64,000 bases of DNA from Siniperca chuatsi. Its lineage: Eukaryota; Chordata; Actinopteri; Centrarchiformes; Sinipercidae. The stretch is taken from assembly GCF_020085105.1 (NCBI RefSeq), contig NC_058046.1, positions 20,505,675-20,569,674 on the forward strand. The letters are read 5' to 3'. Within the stretch, counting starts at the first letter, position 1; every line of letters begins with the position of its first letter. Shown here in pieces: positions 49,801 through 62,157 of this stretch. The notes beneath the pieces are model-generated. The model saw nothing but the letters and a program-made list of their open reading frames with translations, did not search any database and was not told the DNA's origin. The position numbers and the translations under genes were made by a program.

Positions 49801-51216
49801 AGAAGAACTTGACTTCACGGTAAGACATTTTATAAGGGCGAAGGGCAAATCCCAGGATTATGCCTGCAGAGAGGATCAGATGTGGAAGAAAAGTCAAAAC
49901 TTTTTTTGGACATTTCAAGTCTTTTGTGTTAACATGATTAGACTTTAAGAGAGTACCAGATTTGGCACCTGTAGCTGGATATAATCACATTACTGCAAAA
50001 TGTGGCATATTTATGAATGGATATCAATACCATAATAATACTAATAAGTTTCAGAGTACCAAAATAACAGGTGTAACTCCATCTTTTTATCACATGACTG
50101 CCTTGCAGCCTCTTGAGTAAGAAAATGTGTTGTGTAGATACACACAACACATTTTCTTACTCAAGAGTCTGATATCAGGCTAGAATGACACAAGAGAAGT
50201 GTGGGTATACTGTTAAAGGTGAAAGCATGTGATTACATGATCATTGCTGGGAATACGTGTATTGTGCAGTCATATTCATGGGAAACATTAGAATTTGCTT
50301 GTATTTTGACTGGAAAGTGAAATAGGTGAAGTTTAGATTCTTCAGAATACCAATGATTGTGAAGTGACTGTCACTTCTGCTCTGGCCGTTTTTTAAACTT
50401 GATTTTCTTGTGAAAATATGTGCAAAAGTTATTTTCTTCAGTGTCAGTGAAGTCTATTCTCTCAACAAGCTGCTCTACTGCAGCACTAATCCAACAAAGG
50501 GCCCAGGTGGCTGACCCAGCGGCCTGAAGTGAAGAATACCCTGAATTTAACAATCAATCAAATGTGTTTGTCCTGGCATGGTGTAATTCTAGCAGGGCTG
50601 CAGATGTGGAGGACGTGGGTGGGCCTGGCTCACTTCCTACTGAGTAAGATTCAAAGGTTAATGGCAACAGGTCAAGGATCAGCTGCAGGGTCAGATAAAG
50701 GCCAGTCTGCTAAGTTCATCTGAGTTCCCTCTATTCTCTCATCCAGTGAGTTTGTTTAAATTCTTTTCCTTTTTCCGTCCTGCTCCAGGGGTGTTGGTCA
50801 CACAAGATTGATGGATTGTTGGGGTGATGCAGAAAATCCGGTGCCATCTTCTTTACAAGTTTGAACAGAGGAGGGGTGACGTGGTGATAGATGGAGAGGA
50901 GAGCAGAGGAGAGAAGGAGGGGAACAAGCAAAGTTTCTTCCTATATTCTCCAATTTTAAATCAACTAAATTACCAATAGAGTTCAGTGTCTGAACAGAGT
51001 CTAAAGTGAAAAAGAAAACGTTTCCCACTTACCAATAATGACAGCAGCGATGGTAAAGATCACAAAGGCATTTCTCATGAAGTATCCCTTCACATCGTTC
51101 TTCGTGATGTTCTCCACTCTCTTCTTGGCCAGCAGCGATCGGGACTGGATCCCGGCTCGGATCTGGTGGAGACCACTCCGGGTCCTCTGTGGGTTCTCCC
51201 CATTGCTCTGAGTCAT
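37890..51216 (-). CDS. slc1a3: Excitatory amino acid transporter 1 (EAAT1/GLAST), 9 coding exons, 536 aa
   Basis: This is the plasma-membrane Na+/H+/K+-coupled glutamate/aspartate transporter of astroglia and radial glia; it clears synaptic glutamate and works as a homotrimer. Exons: 51033-51216, 49726-49863, 42025-42229, 41676-41718, 40589-40857, 40245-40478, 39275-39469, 38772-38906, 37890-38097; all are in frame (1,611 nt). Human is 542 aa. Landmarks: HP1 serine motif SSSS at 356-359, NMDGT in TM7 at 391-395, and TM8 substrate residues D469, R472 and N476 in [12 protein letters not shown], equal to human D476, R479 and N483. N-glycosylation sequons lie at N207 and N214 in the large extracellular loop, and the terminal PDZ ligand ETKM separates it from SLC1A2/SLC1A1. 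The start MTQSNGE matches human MTKSNGE, with G at -3. Teleosts have slc1a3a and slc1a3b; not resolved. Confidence 0.96.
43823..43855. repeat. (TG)n microsatellite in slc1a3 intron 2
   Basis: About 16 TG units, followed by an interrupted TG-rich stretch to about 43885. Confidence 0.95.
45092..45240 (+). repeat. MITE-like 'GTACTTTTACTTAAGTA' family, partial copy
   Basis: GTGGAAAATAAAGCACC through TATACTTCTACTCCACTAC and ATTTCAGGGA matches the 5' half of the copies at 58364 and 63206. It lies in slc1a3 intron 2. Confidence 0.5.
47222..47621. mobile_element. Palindromic (foldback) MITE in slc1a3 intron 2
   Basis: AAAGGGACAGTTCA at 47224-47237 is exactly complementary to TGAACTGTCCCTTT at 47606-47619. 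The inverted similarity continues far inward (TTGGTGTGAGTTGCAGAG against the reverse complement of CTCAGCAACTCACACCAA, and TCAGCTTGTGGTGCTTAAA against TTTGAGCATCACAAGCCGA), so the whole 400 bp can fold into a long hairpin. A TTAA is present at the left end only. There is no coding sequence. Confidence 0.75.
50110..50167. repeat. Perfect 26-bp inverted repeat (hairpin) in slc1a3 intron 1
   Basis: The arms 50110-50135 and 50142-50167 are exact reverse complements, separated by a 6-nt loop (AGATAC). Left arm starts CTCTTGAGTAAG; right arm ends CTTACTCAAGAG. No similar sequence was noticed elsewhere in the window, so it is not obviously part of a dispersed element. Confidence 0.95.
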
Positions 51217-52290
51217 AGCTGCTGAACTTGAACTCCTCTCAACTGTGACGGGAACACCTGCTGATACACTTGTTACCCGTTGCTCTTCTTCCTCTCTGTC
51301 TCCTGACTGAGAGGGAAGGACATATTGTGAGAGTTAGCATTAGATATTTAAGCACAAAAAAAGCTAAATTATGAAAAAGTAGACAACCACTCTGTCACGC
51401 TCTATAATAATAAAGGTTTGTGACTTTAACATTTTTTGAGTTGTGCTGTGTATCATTGCTCTGCTACACTCTGCTACACATATGAACTGGCACTTAAAAC
51501 TTCAATTAACAATATACAGCACACACAAAGTGAACTAAATTATAAATGTTTTATTATAACCTCTTTGATAGATATTGTCCCTCATATGTAGAAAATATAT
51601 ACGTTTTGTTGTATGTGTACATCTTGGGAAGCAAGACAAATTTCAGAAAGAATTCTGGTAATAAAAGTGAAATCAATTCAAAAATCAAATCAAAATTAAA
51701 AGGTACAGTAATGACAATAATATGCATGTAATGCACTATAAAAACTAAAATACTTAAACTCTTTGCTCAATGAAATGCTGTATTCTATGAGTGAAGAACA
51801 CATGTGTTGCACTCGCAACTGTGAGGGCATGCATACTTCCTCCTATAAATCACTTGAGTAACTACAACACACGTGTACTGATATACTGTCACTGATTCAC
51901 ATATCTCACACACATGCAGACACACACAGATACAGTTACTGGTCAAATGGTAAAATGTATTTGCAGACATATTAAATGGTAAAATACTGACATAGAAGTT
52001 GTTTCTGTACCTTTAGACTTGAGCAATAACTTCCTTTGGAGTAATTTCTCAGTTTTTCAGGGGAAAGGTCTGGTTTAAAGCCCGATCAGTGTGAGAGGGA
52101 CAGAGGAGCTCTTTGACTGTGAGCTGGTTGGTGTGAGTAACCAGCAATGCAAAGAAAAGAGGAGAAAAAGAGGAGAGGGGAGGAGAAAGGAAAGGAGGGA
52201 GCAGTGGCGGGGATGAGGGAATAAAAGAGCCAGTGAGAGAATGGAGGCGGCGCTATAAGAAAAACTAGCATTAGTCACTCACACAGTGTG
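51217..52290 (-). promoter_or_regulatory. slc1a3: slc1a3 5' UTR exons and promoter region
   Basis: The start-codon exon extends to 51306 (acceptor CCCTCTCAG), giving 90 nt of leader without an upstream ATG. A noncoding first exon probably ends at 52011 (donor TCTAAAG/gtacag) and starts within about 52100-52290, where GA/CT-rich sequence follows. Transcription start and promoter are inferred; no TATA box is evident on the minus strand. Confidence 0.5.
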
Positions 52291-53193
52291 GGCTTGTGGG
52301 GAGGTGAGGGGAACTAAAAAAGTGAAGTAATTTTATGGAAGGGGGTGCTTTTCAGACAGAGGGGAGCTTGAGGAATAATGAGCTTTCCAAGCAGGAAAAG
52401 GAGAAAGGACCTTCTTGTTTTCTTCTGTCCTTCTCAGCCTTCTTTCAAATGGTTTTTCACGCTTGATAAGTTCAGCCTGATTGGAGATTCCTGCGAAGAG
52501 GGAGTCAACAGAGAAATAAAAGTCCTCCATCCATCAAAACAGTGTGGAAGTGCATTTGCCATTCATACATTTATTTTGGAACCTGTCCAACAGACACAGA
52601 CTCACACACTCATTAATCAATCTCATTTTGCCTTCTTTTGCTGCGTTTTAGTACATTACACATTTACACCATACAAAGTCCACTTGGCCATCTTTTTTTC
52701 ATGAAAAACTGTGCAGTCTTTAGTTTGTTAAGCTAAACAGAGTGGGTAAATATTTACCAAGTGTCAATGGTGCTCTGAAACTTTTGGCTATGAAAGAAAC
52801 AATCTGTGCAAACAGTCTGGAGGTTTTTGGCAAACGAGCTGACAACGGTGCTACTGGGACAGTTAGCTACACGTGTGCCATAAAAACTATAATGACTAGC
52901 TTTGGCACAAGAGACACAGTGGTTAGAGAGTAAAACAGTTCAGTGGAGGATGATCTCAAACACAAGCAAACTGATGACTGGGAGTTTCGTTTGGCAGCAA
53001 AAATTCAGGAATTCACAGTCTGGCACGTGCAATGTGTTTAATGCTGAGGGTGTGTACGGAAATGTGTGAATGTGTGTGAATGTGTCTGAAAAAAAAAGTG
53101 GGGAAGAGAGGCAGAGCTGAAGGCATCCTTTCTGACTCATACCAAGGGAATCCATGTTTGGCAGCGATATTATGAAATGTTTCAGCCGTCAGT

Positions 53194-53194
<1 letters not shown>
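52291..53194. other. Start of gene-poor stretch upstream of slc1a3
   Basis: I see no coding exon. The sequence appears mostly non-repetitive and could hold slc1a3 regulatory DNA, but I can point to no specific site. Confidence 0.4.

Positions 53195-53247
<53 letters not shown>
53195..53247. repeat. (CA)n microsatellite
   Basis: About 26 uninterrupted CA units upstream of slc1a3. Confidence 0.95.
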
Positions 53248-53252
<5 letters not shown>

Positions 53253-54841
53253 TACAAACAGTACCTCATGCTTCATATGACCTCAGTAAAATTATATAAC
53301 CTCTGACTCTGGCATGTTTCTTGTATACTACTAGAAAGGAGAAGAATGTTCAAGAATAACACTGCCAGTTTTAAATATAATAACAGTAGCTGCACTTGCA
53401 TGAGTATGAGTTCACTCAAGAGGCAATGAAAGATTTGTCCTATTACTCAGAATTCTAAGTATCCATCCAGATAGTTTGGATTTGCTGATATGTGGAGACC
53501 AGCGCTGCAGATCATTTCAACACAGTGAACCAACGGCATTTTGTTTGAGTTATTCAAAGCACCAAATATTCTAATTCAGTAGTAACATCTTTTATATAAT
53601 GACTCAGTTACTCACAATAATCCACCAACCTTGTTGTGGACAGTTTCTTCCCTTTGTGTAGAGATAAATACTTGGTAGCAATACTTTGATTTAAGGAAGT
53701 TCTCAATGAAAGCGTTCGAAAGGTCTGTCTGTTGGGTCTTTGAGCACTACAATGCCACTGTGGTCTCAACTATTGGATGCATTATAAAATTTGTTCCCCA
53801 TAGGATGAATTGTAATCATCTAGCGCCATCATGAGATCTAACTTTCAATAAGGTAGAGGTCATGTCTCTCACACAGGTGCCTGTAAAAGTCAATTTAACA
53901 GCTGGAGTACGCTCCAATGATGAGAAAAACTGACTTCAATACTGTCATTTCTAGCTGCCTGGCAGAGTTTTAAAGAAGCTGGCCAGCAAAATTAAGACAG
54001 CTAATCACTAAATGGACAATCGATAAAAGAAATACCCCAAATAAAAAAAAGTCAGATGTACAAGCAGTATTTGGTCTAAAAAATATAATGGTGTTTAATT
54101 AACGTACATTTAAACCAGCACTTTAAGTCTGAAGAGAAGCATGCGAGCACACACTGCAGATCAAGATGTTTGCAATCAGAGAGCAAATACTTGGAGTTGT
54201 TACTGTCAGACTGTAATCGTTCTTCAGAATATAACGGAACAACAAAGAAAAGCAGCGAGTTGTTGGTGAAATCATCGTTCCTCTGAGAGGCATGGATATT
54301 TAGCATTAGATTTGAACAAACAGGCAATTACTGTCTGAATTGCAGGGAGAGAGAATATGTAATGTGTTACGATCTTCCTTTGTCATCCCCTGGACCTCCG
54401 AAACACTGAACAGCTTCCCTCAACACTTCAGTCTGTCTTTAGACTGAGTCACTGGCTTATTAGTGCACAGACCGGCTATCATCAGTGGCTGCCTTGTCGG
54501 GGCTACAAATCCCACTACATCAGATGAAGAGACACAGAAGAGTGTTGTTATTATATTAGACTGTCTGACTACTCACTATTGGAGTTGTATTTGATCTATG
54601 ATGATGTCCTCATCATAGAGAATATAACAGATGTAATAATCTCATTCACTCGTCAACAGAGAATAATATTACTGCTTACTGTGTCACAAAACATAAGCTG
54701 TAGCATATACATACACGCGTAGACACCCTGCTTTGACAAAAATGTGGTAATGCATTAACTATTCGTATCATATGCCTGCATGTAAATCACATTATTATTT
54801 ATAAATAACTGATATATTGATTAGGAATATATACTCTCCCT
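53248..54841. other. Gene-poor sequence upstream of slc1a3
   Basis: No coding exon, RNA gene or clear repeat family is recognised here. Confidence 0.4.
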
Positions 54842-55079
54842 GGCCACTTTATTAGGTACAGCTATACAATTTAATGCAATCCAAAACAACAGATCTGCCA
54901 CAAATTCTGCATTTATAAAGATAATGATTTTGATTAAAACTGTCAGAGAGGTATTAATTAACTATATGTTTATTACTGATCAAAACTGAACATTATTATC
55001 TTTGTGATGGTAGAATTTATGGCTGAGCTGTTGTTTTGTATTGCATTTGGTTTTACAGGTGTATCTGTATCAAGTGGCC
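54842..55079. mobile_element. MITE with GGCCACTT terminal inverted repeats
   Basis: GGCCACTTTATTAGGTACA at the left end is mirrored by TGTATCTGTATCAAGTGGCC at the right end. Internally GGCTGAGCTGTTGTTTTGTA is a stretch I recall from a common teleost DNA-transposon-derived repeat. No transposase is present. Confidence 0.7.
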
Positions 55080-56335
55080 GCTAAGCATTATTCGGTTGGT
55101 GTTTTAGATGACTCTCCTGAAGGATCAAGCGACTCTTGGAAAAACAACACTCTCCACATCTTGCTGCATGAGCTATACTTGTAGCCATAATTACCATCTG
55201 CATGTTGTTAAGGATCAAAGGAGGGAAAAAATGCATTTACATTTTTTATTTTTTTTTGCAAAAGTGTAGAGAAGTTTGAATGGATAAGTCTGTCCTGAAT
55301 CCCAGAACAGACTGAGACTCACTGAGAAACACTCACTGGCTCTTCTCATCAGCTGATTTAAAAGAGGGCTGGGGACAGAAACAATACTGAACAAGTAGCA
55401 TTAAGAATGGAGTTAGTAACTGATATCACAGTCCCACAGCTCCCTCCTCTGTACCAGTGTCAGTAATTATTTCTTTTGTAAATAAGTACATAAATAAGAT
55501 GTTTCTTTCTTACAAATCTTTGAAAGGTGCAGTGAGGAGACATTTCCAACAAAATCACATGAAAGTAGTTTATTAACTTCACTAACTTTCTCTATCCATA
55601 ACTGGTCAGTGGACATTGGTCTGTGTGTCTGATGCAACTGATGTGAAAATGCTTCACCACAGCCTTCTGGCCAATGATTCTTTCAACATATTTTCATTTT
55701 TTTAATAGATTGTGATTTCCAATTAATCCAGACCATTTCCAGAGAAAAAATTGTAAAATCATCCCTGAACATTGTGTGTCTGTGATGCCAATACTGACAG
55801 GCCAAATCCCTGCCTTTCCCTACATTAAACCTCAGCTCATCTGGAAAGCTTTAAATCAAGACCCCGCAATTCCTCACCCTCACCGCAGCGACCCACATGG
55901 CATCCGTCACACAGCTATCCCAACAAGCAACAACAGACAACAGCCTCCTTTGTCTTCAGCGAGCAAAGCAAGGGATCGGCTGATGGGGTCAGCTGAAGAG
56001 CCAAACTTGTAAATTGAAGAAAGGAAGAGAGAATCAGGGATCCTGCTATAAAACAACACAGAAACAGGTGAATGTGACACATTGCCATGGATGCTGGGTA
56101 GAAAATGTGCTGCCTTTGTACTGTGCTTGTGTGTATTCTTGTGTCAATCACACTGTGTGGACAAAAATCTGTTCATCATGGGGACTCACATTTGTGGACA
56201 AAAAGCTGCTAGTCCCCACAAGGTTTAAGTCCCCCTGCACTCAATAATGTGTTTTGTTTTGTGTGACACTAGAAGACTGTTTTCACAATCATCTGCATAG
56301 ATTAAGTTTCTCTGTGCTCACCTTAAATTAATGGA
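55080..56335. other. Gene-poor sequence between repeats
   Basis: No coding exon is recognised; short open frames here lack family similarity and splice context. Confidence 0.4.
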
Positions 56336-56600
56336 AACATGCTTGCACACTTTCTTGCTGTGCGGTAGATGAGAAGATTGACTCTAATGTTTGTTAGGTG
56401 AATATGAAGCTACAGCCAGCAGCTGGCTAACTTAGCTCAGCATAAAGACTCGAAACAGGGGGGAACAGCTAGCCTGGCTCTGTCCAAAGGTAGCTAAATA
56501 TATCTACCAGCACATCAAAAGCTCACTAATTCAGCTGTACAAACTAATTGTTTGTACAAAAACCAATGTGTAAAAACAACACAGAGGGAGAAGGAGTAGA
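56336..56600. repeat. Common teleost interspersed repeat (CAGCTAGCCTGGCTCTGTCC family)
   Basis: GAAGCTACAGCCAGCAGC, then TTAGCTCAGCATAAAGACTC, AACAGCTAGCCTGGCTCTGT and CAAAAGCTCACTAATT form a string found in great numbers in percomorph genomes. Family name is uncertain. Confidence 0.6.
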
Positions 56601-58363
56601 TGTAATTTCAGTCATTTTTAACAAGGTAATTGAACTTCATATTCAAAGCAGAGTATTTTTAGATGTCTTAAAATGTGTCTGGAGGGGATCTTAGATTTTT
56701 CATTTTGGGGTGAAGACTTGGTTTTTGGTTAGGGCACAGTTAGGGTTAGGGTTAGGCATGTAGTGGTTATGGTTAAAGTTAAAGTACATCTCCAAGGAAT
56801 GAAAATAAATCAATGCAATATCCTAGTCTATCTATTCACTGATCCCTTCACTGATATGGTAAAGTCATAGGTCATACATATTCTACATGTGACATGTTTT
56901 TTTTCTTCTTTTTTGCATCAGTTGTGTTTGAAATAAAGCTTAAAGTTTTTTAAAGTTTCTCACAAGTTTTTACTGCATTATCTTCCGTCTCTCACCCGTC
57001 TTACCATAGATCAAACAACTTCTCTGATCTTGCATGAGAATCTGTGAGTTTAGGAGACCACAGCGCCTCAAATACTTCAGTCAGAGGTCTGGTCTCAGTT
57101 CTGTTAAACAGATTACCAGAGGAATGTGGAACAAAATGGGTTTCTGTTTTTCCATCCTGATGAGACGATGTGTTCATTCATTGTTGGCCCAAGTAGCCAT
57201 GTGCCATTAATGGTATCCCATGTTCTGCTGTAAAAGACTCAAAGGACTCAAAGTGGAGTATCAGACCATGGCAGACATGCTGGCAAACACATTGAAATAT
57301 TAACAAATGGGCTGTTTTTGGACAATTGTTTGTTTTAGCCTCCCTAAAAGAAGAAATAGTGATTGCCTGTTGTTGTCATCCCTCATCACATTACATAAAC
57401 ATTTGGAGATAATTAGGCAGTTTTCTTTTGCTAGAAAGTGAAGAAAATTAGGCTAATAGTTTGGCAATTTCATCACCTCATCAACTGCTTTTGTACTTTA
57501 ACTATGCCATCAGCAACATATAGGCTTACTGTAAAATACCTGGTGTCACAAAAACACAGAAACTTTCCCTCTCTCATACATACACATGCACATTTTACAC
57601 ACAAATACACACAGGCCATACCGTCAATCTCAGCACCACTAACTCTAGATGGCCCAGGCTGCTCTACCAGGCCAGTCATTTCAGATGGGAGTGGTCCATT
57701 CCCAGGAGAGTGATGTATCCAGGACAGGTTATAGGATCTGCAGTCTACAGTGGCCCTCTGGGGACACACAGAACTAGGGCTACATTGTTCGCCGGCGTCA
57801 TTGTGCATGAGGGTTTCCCATGGATCAAATGTTACAGACTTCAAACCCAGGGGTCTCAGCGCACTCGTAGCTGTTGTTCAATGAGCACGATGCGAGACGA
57901 GGCTGTTCACACAGCGTTTCTCACTGATCTGAATGAGGCCACACTGGATGCGGATATGGAGAAGGAGGGTAGGGATGGTGGTGGGGGAGTGAGGGAGTAG
58001 AAAAGGAGATGCTAGACACATGAATAAGAATGACCGAAGACTTGGGCTGAACTCTGAGGAGAAAGAGAGTGAGTTAAGGCAGCGGAAGAGACAGAGGAAG
58101 TCTAGACACTCACAGTAAAGTAATGGGCTCAGAGGCAGAGTTTACCACACAAGAAAACAAACATCCCCTGCTCACCAACAAGGAATCCCCTATGTTCCAC
58201 ACCACTGATGTGATCGAGCAAAGACCAAAATGAGACACCTTTGAAAAGAGAGAAATGGGGACCTGATATATATATTTTCCAATCATCTCAACGGTTGAAA
58301 CACGTGATGTGTTTTCGTGGATGAGAACATTTGGTAGATTGTGCACACATTTTATAGTGTCAC
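56601..58363. other. Gene-poor sequence with a short TTAGGG run
   Basis: A GTTAGGGTTAGGGTTAGG tract lies at about 56739-56756, in the sequence context of a fish dispersed repeat and not a telomere. No coding exon is recognised. Confidence 0.4.
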
Positions 58364-58690
58364 CAGTGGTCTAAAGTAACAAAGTACATTTACTCAAGTA
58401 CCGTACATAAGTACTGTTTTGAGGTACTTGTACTTTACTTGAATAATTCCATTTTATGCTACTTTATACTTCCACTCCATTACATTGTGGAGGCAAATAT
58501 TGTACTGTTCACTCCACTACATTTATCTGATAGCTTTAGTGACTAGTTACTTTGCAGAAAATATAATCAACTAATAAATGATGATGTCTTATTAGCTCAT
58601 AAGCTACCCAGAATTATACAAAGTAGTTACAATTAGCTTTACTTTTACCAGCTGTAACATTAAAGTGATGCTTATACATTATACGCAATT
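58364..58690 (+). repeat. MITE-like 'GTACTTTTACTTAAGTA' family copy
   Basis: It starts CAGTGGTCTAAAGTAACAAAG, then ACTCAAGTACCGTAC, TTGAGGTACTTGTACTTTAC, ACTTTATACTTCCACTCC and TAAAGTGATGCTTATACA. The 3' end is missing. Related copies lie at 35111, 45092 and 63206. Confidence 0.6.
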
Positions 58691-58699
58691 TATTTTTTT

Positions 58700-60000
58700 G
58701 CGATTATTTCTTTATTGAGTTTTTGCATTAGTGTAACAGTTCACTTAAAGATACAACATAAACATGTTGAAGGACTGTATTATATCATGCTGTGACCACA
58801 CTGCAGAATGTTTTTCTTGGCCGTTCCCCGACTCATCCCTCTCCCCAACACAATCTCCAAATTTAAAAAAAAGGAAATAAATAAATAAGTTAATAAATAC
58901 ATAGACACGCAGTATTGCAGTGACCTTGGACAAAAGACAAAAGTAACCATTCCACACTTACATATACATGCATATGTGCATGCACAATAGAAAGTCCTGT
59001 ATAAAATTTGCAGTGTCTGCACATAATGTGCATTACAAAACAGTACACTGCATATTATTCCCAACACATGTACTCTAAACATGTGTGCATGACCCTGGAA
59101 TAAGGAAAAACAAGATAAGCAAAAAAACAAGTGAACAAACAGTATTGCAAAATACGTGGACAAAAAAACATCCAGAAGTAACCCTTTTTGCATCTGCACA
59201 TGCATGCATTCATATGCATGCAGATGCAAAACACAGGGGCTTCCTTGTGCACATACACAGGGAAGCCCCTGTGTAAACAAACGTCTCCCGTGTCAGCATA
59301 TACAATACAAAACAAGATATTACATATTATTCCCAGCACATCTACTCAAGTATAGACGTGTGTGTGTGTGTATGTACACATGAAGACCCTGGAAGACTGG
59401 AAAAGCGAGACTAATGAAAATAGATAAAAAGAAGAAATAAAAAAGTACCTACACAAGAAAGAAAGGAACAAAGACTGAAAGGTCTTGCATATTTATGTTA
59501 TAAATAATTTAAAGGTCAGGCTGTTAGGGAATTCAGCTTCCTCTTAAACTGCTCCAATATATATAAAAAAAAGATCAGTCCTGTGGCAAAGCTTAAATGA
59601 TTCTACAAGTAAAAGAAGCCATTGACTCATAGCAGGAACAGTATTTGGTCAGATTTCCAATGTTACTAGTTTTCTGCCCAACATAAAAGCTGTTTGCACC
59701 CATTCATCAACAAACTTACGTAGATGTTACAAATACAATAGAGCTCCTAGAAACATTACTCCAGGACAAAATGAAATCTGGGAACCAACACTTTTTCCTA
59801 CAGTGTCATGTATAGAAGAGCAGAACTCTTGTATTTTGTGACAGCTCCAAAGTACATGCACCAGTGTACCATCAGAACTACATCTTCAACATTTATCGTT
59901 GATATGTGCACCATAAGCTTAACAGGAGTCCAATATAGTCTGTTAAATATTTTAAACTTTAAAATTAAAGGGTACCTACAGTATATCCAAGGATAATACT
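58700..60000. repeat. Probable old retroelement-derived block with diverged tandem units and hairpins
   Basis: Segments around 58905-59075 and 59139-59350 are diverged copies of each other (CAGTATTGCA..., then ATATTATTCCCA-CACAT-TACTC). Two neat hairpins lie at 59186-59231 and 59231-59274. The part around 59795-59960 (GAACTCTTGTATTTTGTGAC, then AACAGGAGTCCAATA) resembles a dispersed fish repeat. A 166-codon minus-strand open frame at 58780-59280 spans the units and shows no recognisable protein. Confidence 0.4.
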
Positions 60001-61480
60001 TTGGAGTTGGAATACTTCTCCCGCCACTGCCTTTACCTTCTTCCTTGTTGGAGTGCTAGATGTTGATTGGTTGCTATATAAATGCGGTGTTAGTGACCTT
60101 AATCAGGTGTCTTTGCTACTTACTGTAAGTGGCATTTGTACCGCAGTCTTGACACTGGTGGAGGCTAAAAACACATTGTTGTTTTGTCTTCTGTGAATCA
60201 TGTGATTTCTCACCATTGAGCTCTACTCTGTCCTATTAGCATTGAGGCTTAGATAGCACAAGGCTTTGGTACGAGGTTTGAGTTTCCCAAATAATCAGTG
60301 CCCTGTGGTGCCAAGGGGAATGACCCGAAACCTGATCGAGTCTTTGTTAAAGATGTGTTTGAGGCTCTCAAAGATTAAAATATGACACCCTTCTTTTTTG
60401 TATCATAAACAACTGGTCAGAGAAGCCCATCTCTCCATAAATAAAAGATTAAAGTGATCAATGATAATAGAATAAAAAAGATCAGACAATAGCATGAAGG
60501 AGAGACAGCTAGGATCTCACTTTATCGCAGCTTGGTTTCAGTCTCAAGGGTCTGAACTCTCCTTAGATGAATAGCTGGCAAGTTTTTTTTTTCACTTTTT
60601 GCTGTATTCAAGTGTGATTATTGTTTTCCCCTAATGAATGACATGCCTTTATAGAAGCATGACTGCACGAGTATAATAATCAGAAAAAGAATCTGACTCA
60701 ACACCATAATCATCATCACTATCATCAGCAGCAGCAGCATACTGGCATAATGTGCAATTGTGTCAGTATGCATCATAATATGCTTATGCAATTTGTTGTT
60801 AGTTGGAAGATGTGAAAAGGATTTGCTGCAGTACTTTAATGATGTTATTTTAAATTATATTTAATTTTTGCTTTAGTTGGAATGACAAGTAAATATAAAC
60901 TTCAAACCTAAAGTTCTACTAGAATTGCTAGCAAGGTGTTGCATAAAGTTTTATCAACATCTCTCAACATAAACTGAACATTATAACCTTCATGAATGTA
61001 AGATAAGACAGGACTGTTGTATTTGACTGCATTTGTTTCAGCTTGTGTGAGAGTGTATACATGTATCTGCCTCATCCTTTTACAAATGTCGCTATGGTTT
61101 CCATTTCCCTGCTGAGCTGTATAATCCCACATTTAAGAACAAATTCATTACCTCCATCTAGTGGTGGCAACTGTAAAATAAGAAACCCACAGTAACAATT
61201 TTAGAGCCATGGATAATAACAAAAACTGACTACTTCACACATAGGCTACACAATTTGTTGTGACAAATTGTTGTATGTTCACGTTTCCTCTCACATTCCA
61301 CAGATGCTCAGATCCAGTTAAATGGAGGCCATATTTCTTTGTGTTAGGTGTGAGAAGTGTGAGTGTAAGTGTGATTCACATTGTAAGACAAGGCTCAATT
61401 CAGAACTGAGGCACAGTATTGGTCTAAAAAAATAAATGAAGGACTAAATCTCACTCACACAGGTTTATCAATGAGAATAC
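60001..61480. other. Gene-poor sequence with an isolated CCAAT/TATA-like motif pair
   Basis: GATTGGTTGCTATATAAATGC at about 60064-60084 pairs an inverted CCAAT box with a TATA-like element on the plus strand. No open frame or exon follows. Otherwise nothing recognisable is seen, apart from a short CAG/CAT run near 60710-60740. Confidence 0.35.
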
Positions 61481-61731
61481 TGAGAATATAATTAGGGCAT
61501 CAGGGTCTGAATGGCCATGCAGCTTATTCCACTAATCCGAGAGAGAGAAAAGGGGTTAAGGTGAGAATGTAGGCTGACAGATGGCCTTACTAAGCACCTG
61601 CCGATGCTGCCAGGTTTTACCTGCACTGTAACTGTTTGGATCAGGGAAATTAGCCGAGCGCTGCAGAAATAAGACGGAGGCAAAGCGACAGAAAACAGAG
61701 AGGAGTAATGTGACAGAGACCAACACAGACA

Positions 61732-62157
61732 CTAGAAATGGACTACTGATCTACTTGCAAATTTTATTTGCTCATTGATGTGAACACTAAGCAGATTCAT
61801 AAACCAGATGGAGTTGATGGATAATCTTCTGGAGGACTGGCCAGAATCTTTGGACATTTTTGGGTCAGTTTGGATGGATGCACTGGGTGTGTCCAGAGCA
61901 GTTGAAGACTGGTCTGTTTGCCTGTATTTTGTAGAACATCTGTGTCTGGACCTGCTGAGCCAGATGGACTTTTTATTGGAACACCGAGCTGTGTGCTTCA
62001 ACGTACTGGGCCCACTGTACGCTGACGACCCATATATGTGGATGTTCCTCCATGACTGAAATGTTTTTCTTCCTTTGTTGCTTTTTTTATGCATTTTTCT
62101 AAAACATTTAGGCAACTTTGTTGGCTGGAAAGCATTTAGACCAAGAGGCAAATCCAA
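61732..62157. other. Segment open on both strands, unrecognised
   Basis: An 83-codon plus frame (61808-62059) and a 141-codon minus frame (61732-62157) overlap. Neither resembles a family I know, and no splice-site context supports an exon. The sequence is not obviously repetitive. It could be an old transposon fragment, a noncoding conserved element or chance. Confidence 0.25.

Noticed and set aside
56739..56756. Interstitial telomere
   Set aside because: Only about three TTAGGG units, within sequence resembling a common dispersed fish repeat.
58780..59280. 166-codon minus-strand open frame
   Set aside because: It spans diverged tandem units and hairpins, is Cys/Phe/Leu-rich with no known family, and has no splice or promoter context; repeat-derived.
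61988..62057. YADD in an open frame as a reverse transcriptase catalytic motif
   Set aside because: No other RT motif lies upstream in any frame and the surrounding residues do not fit LINE or retroviral RT; four residues alone are chance.
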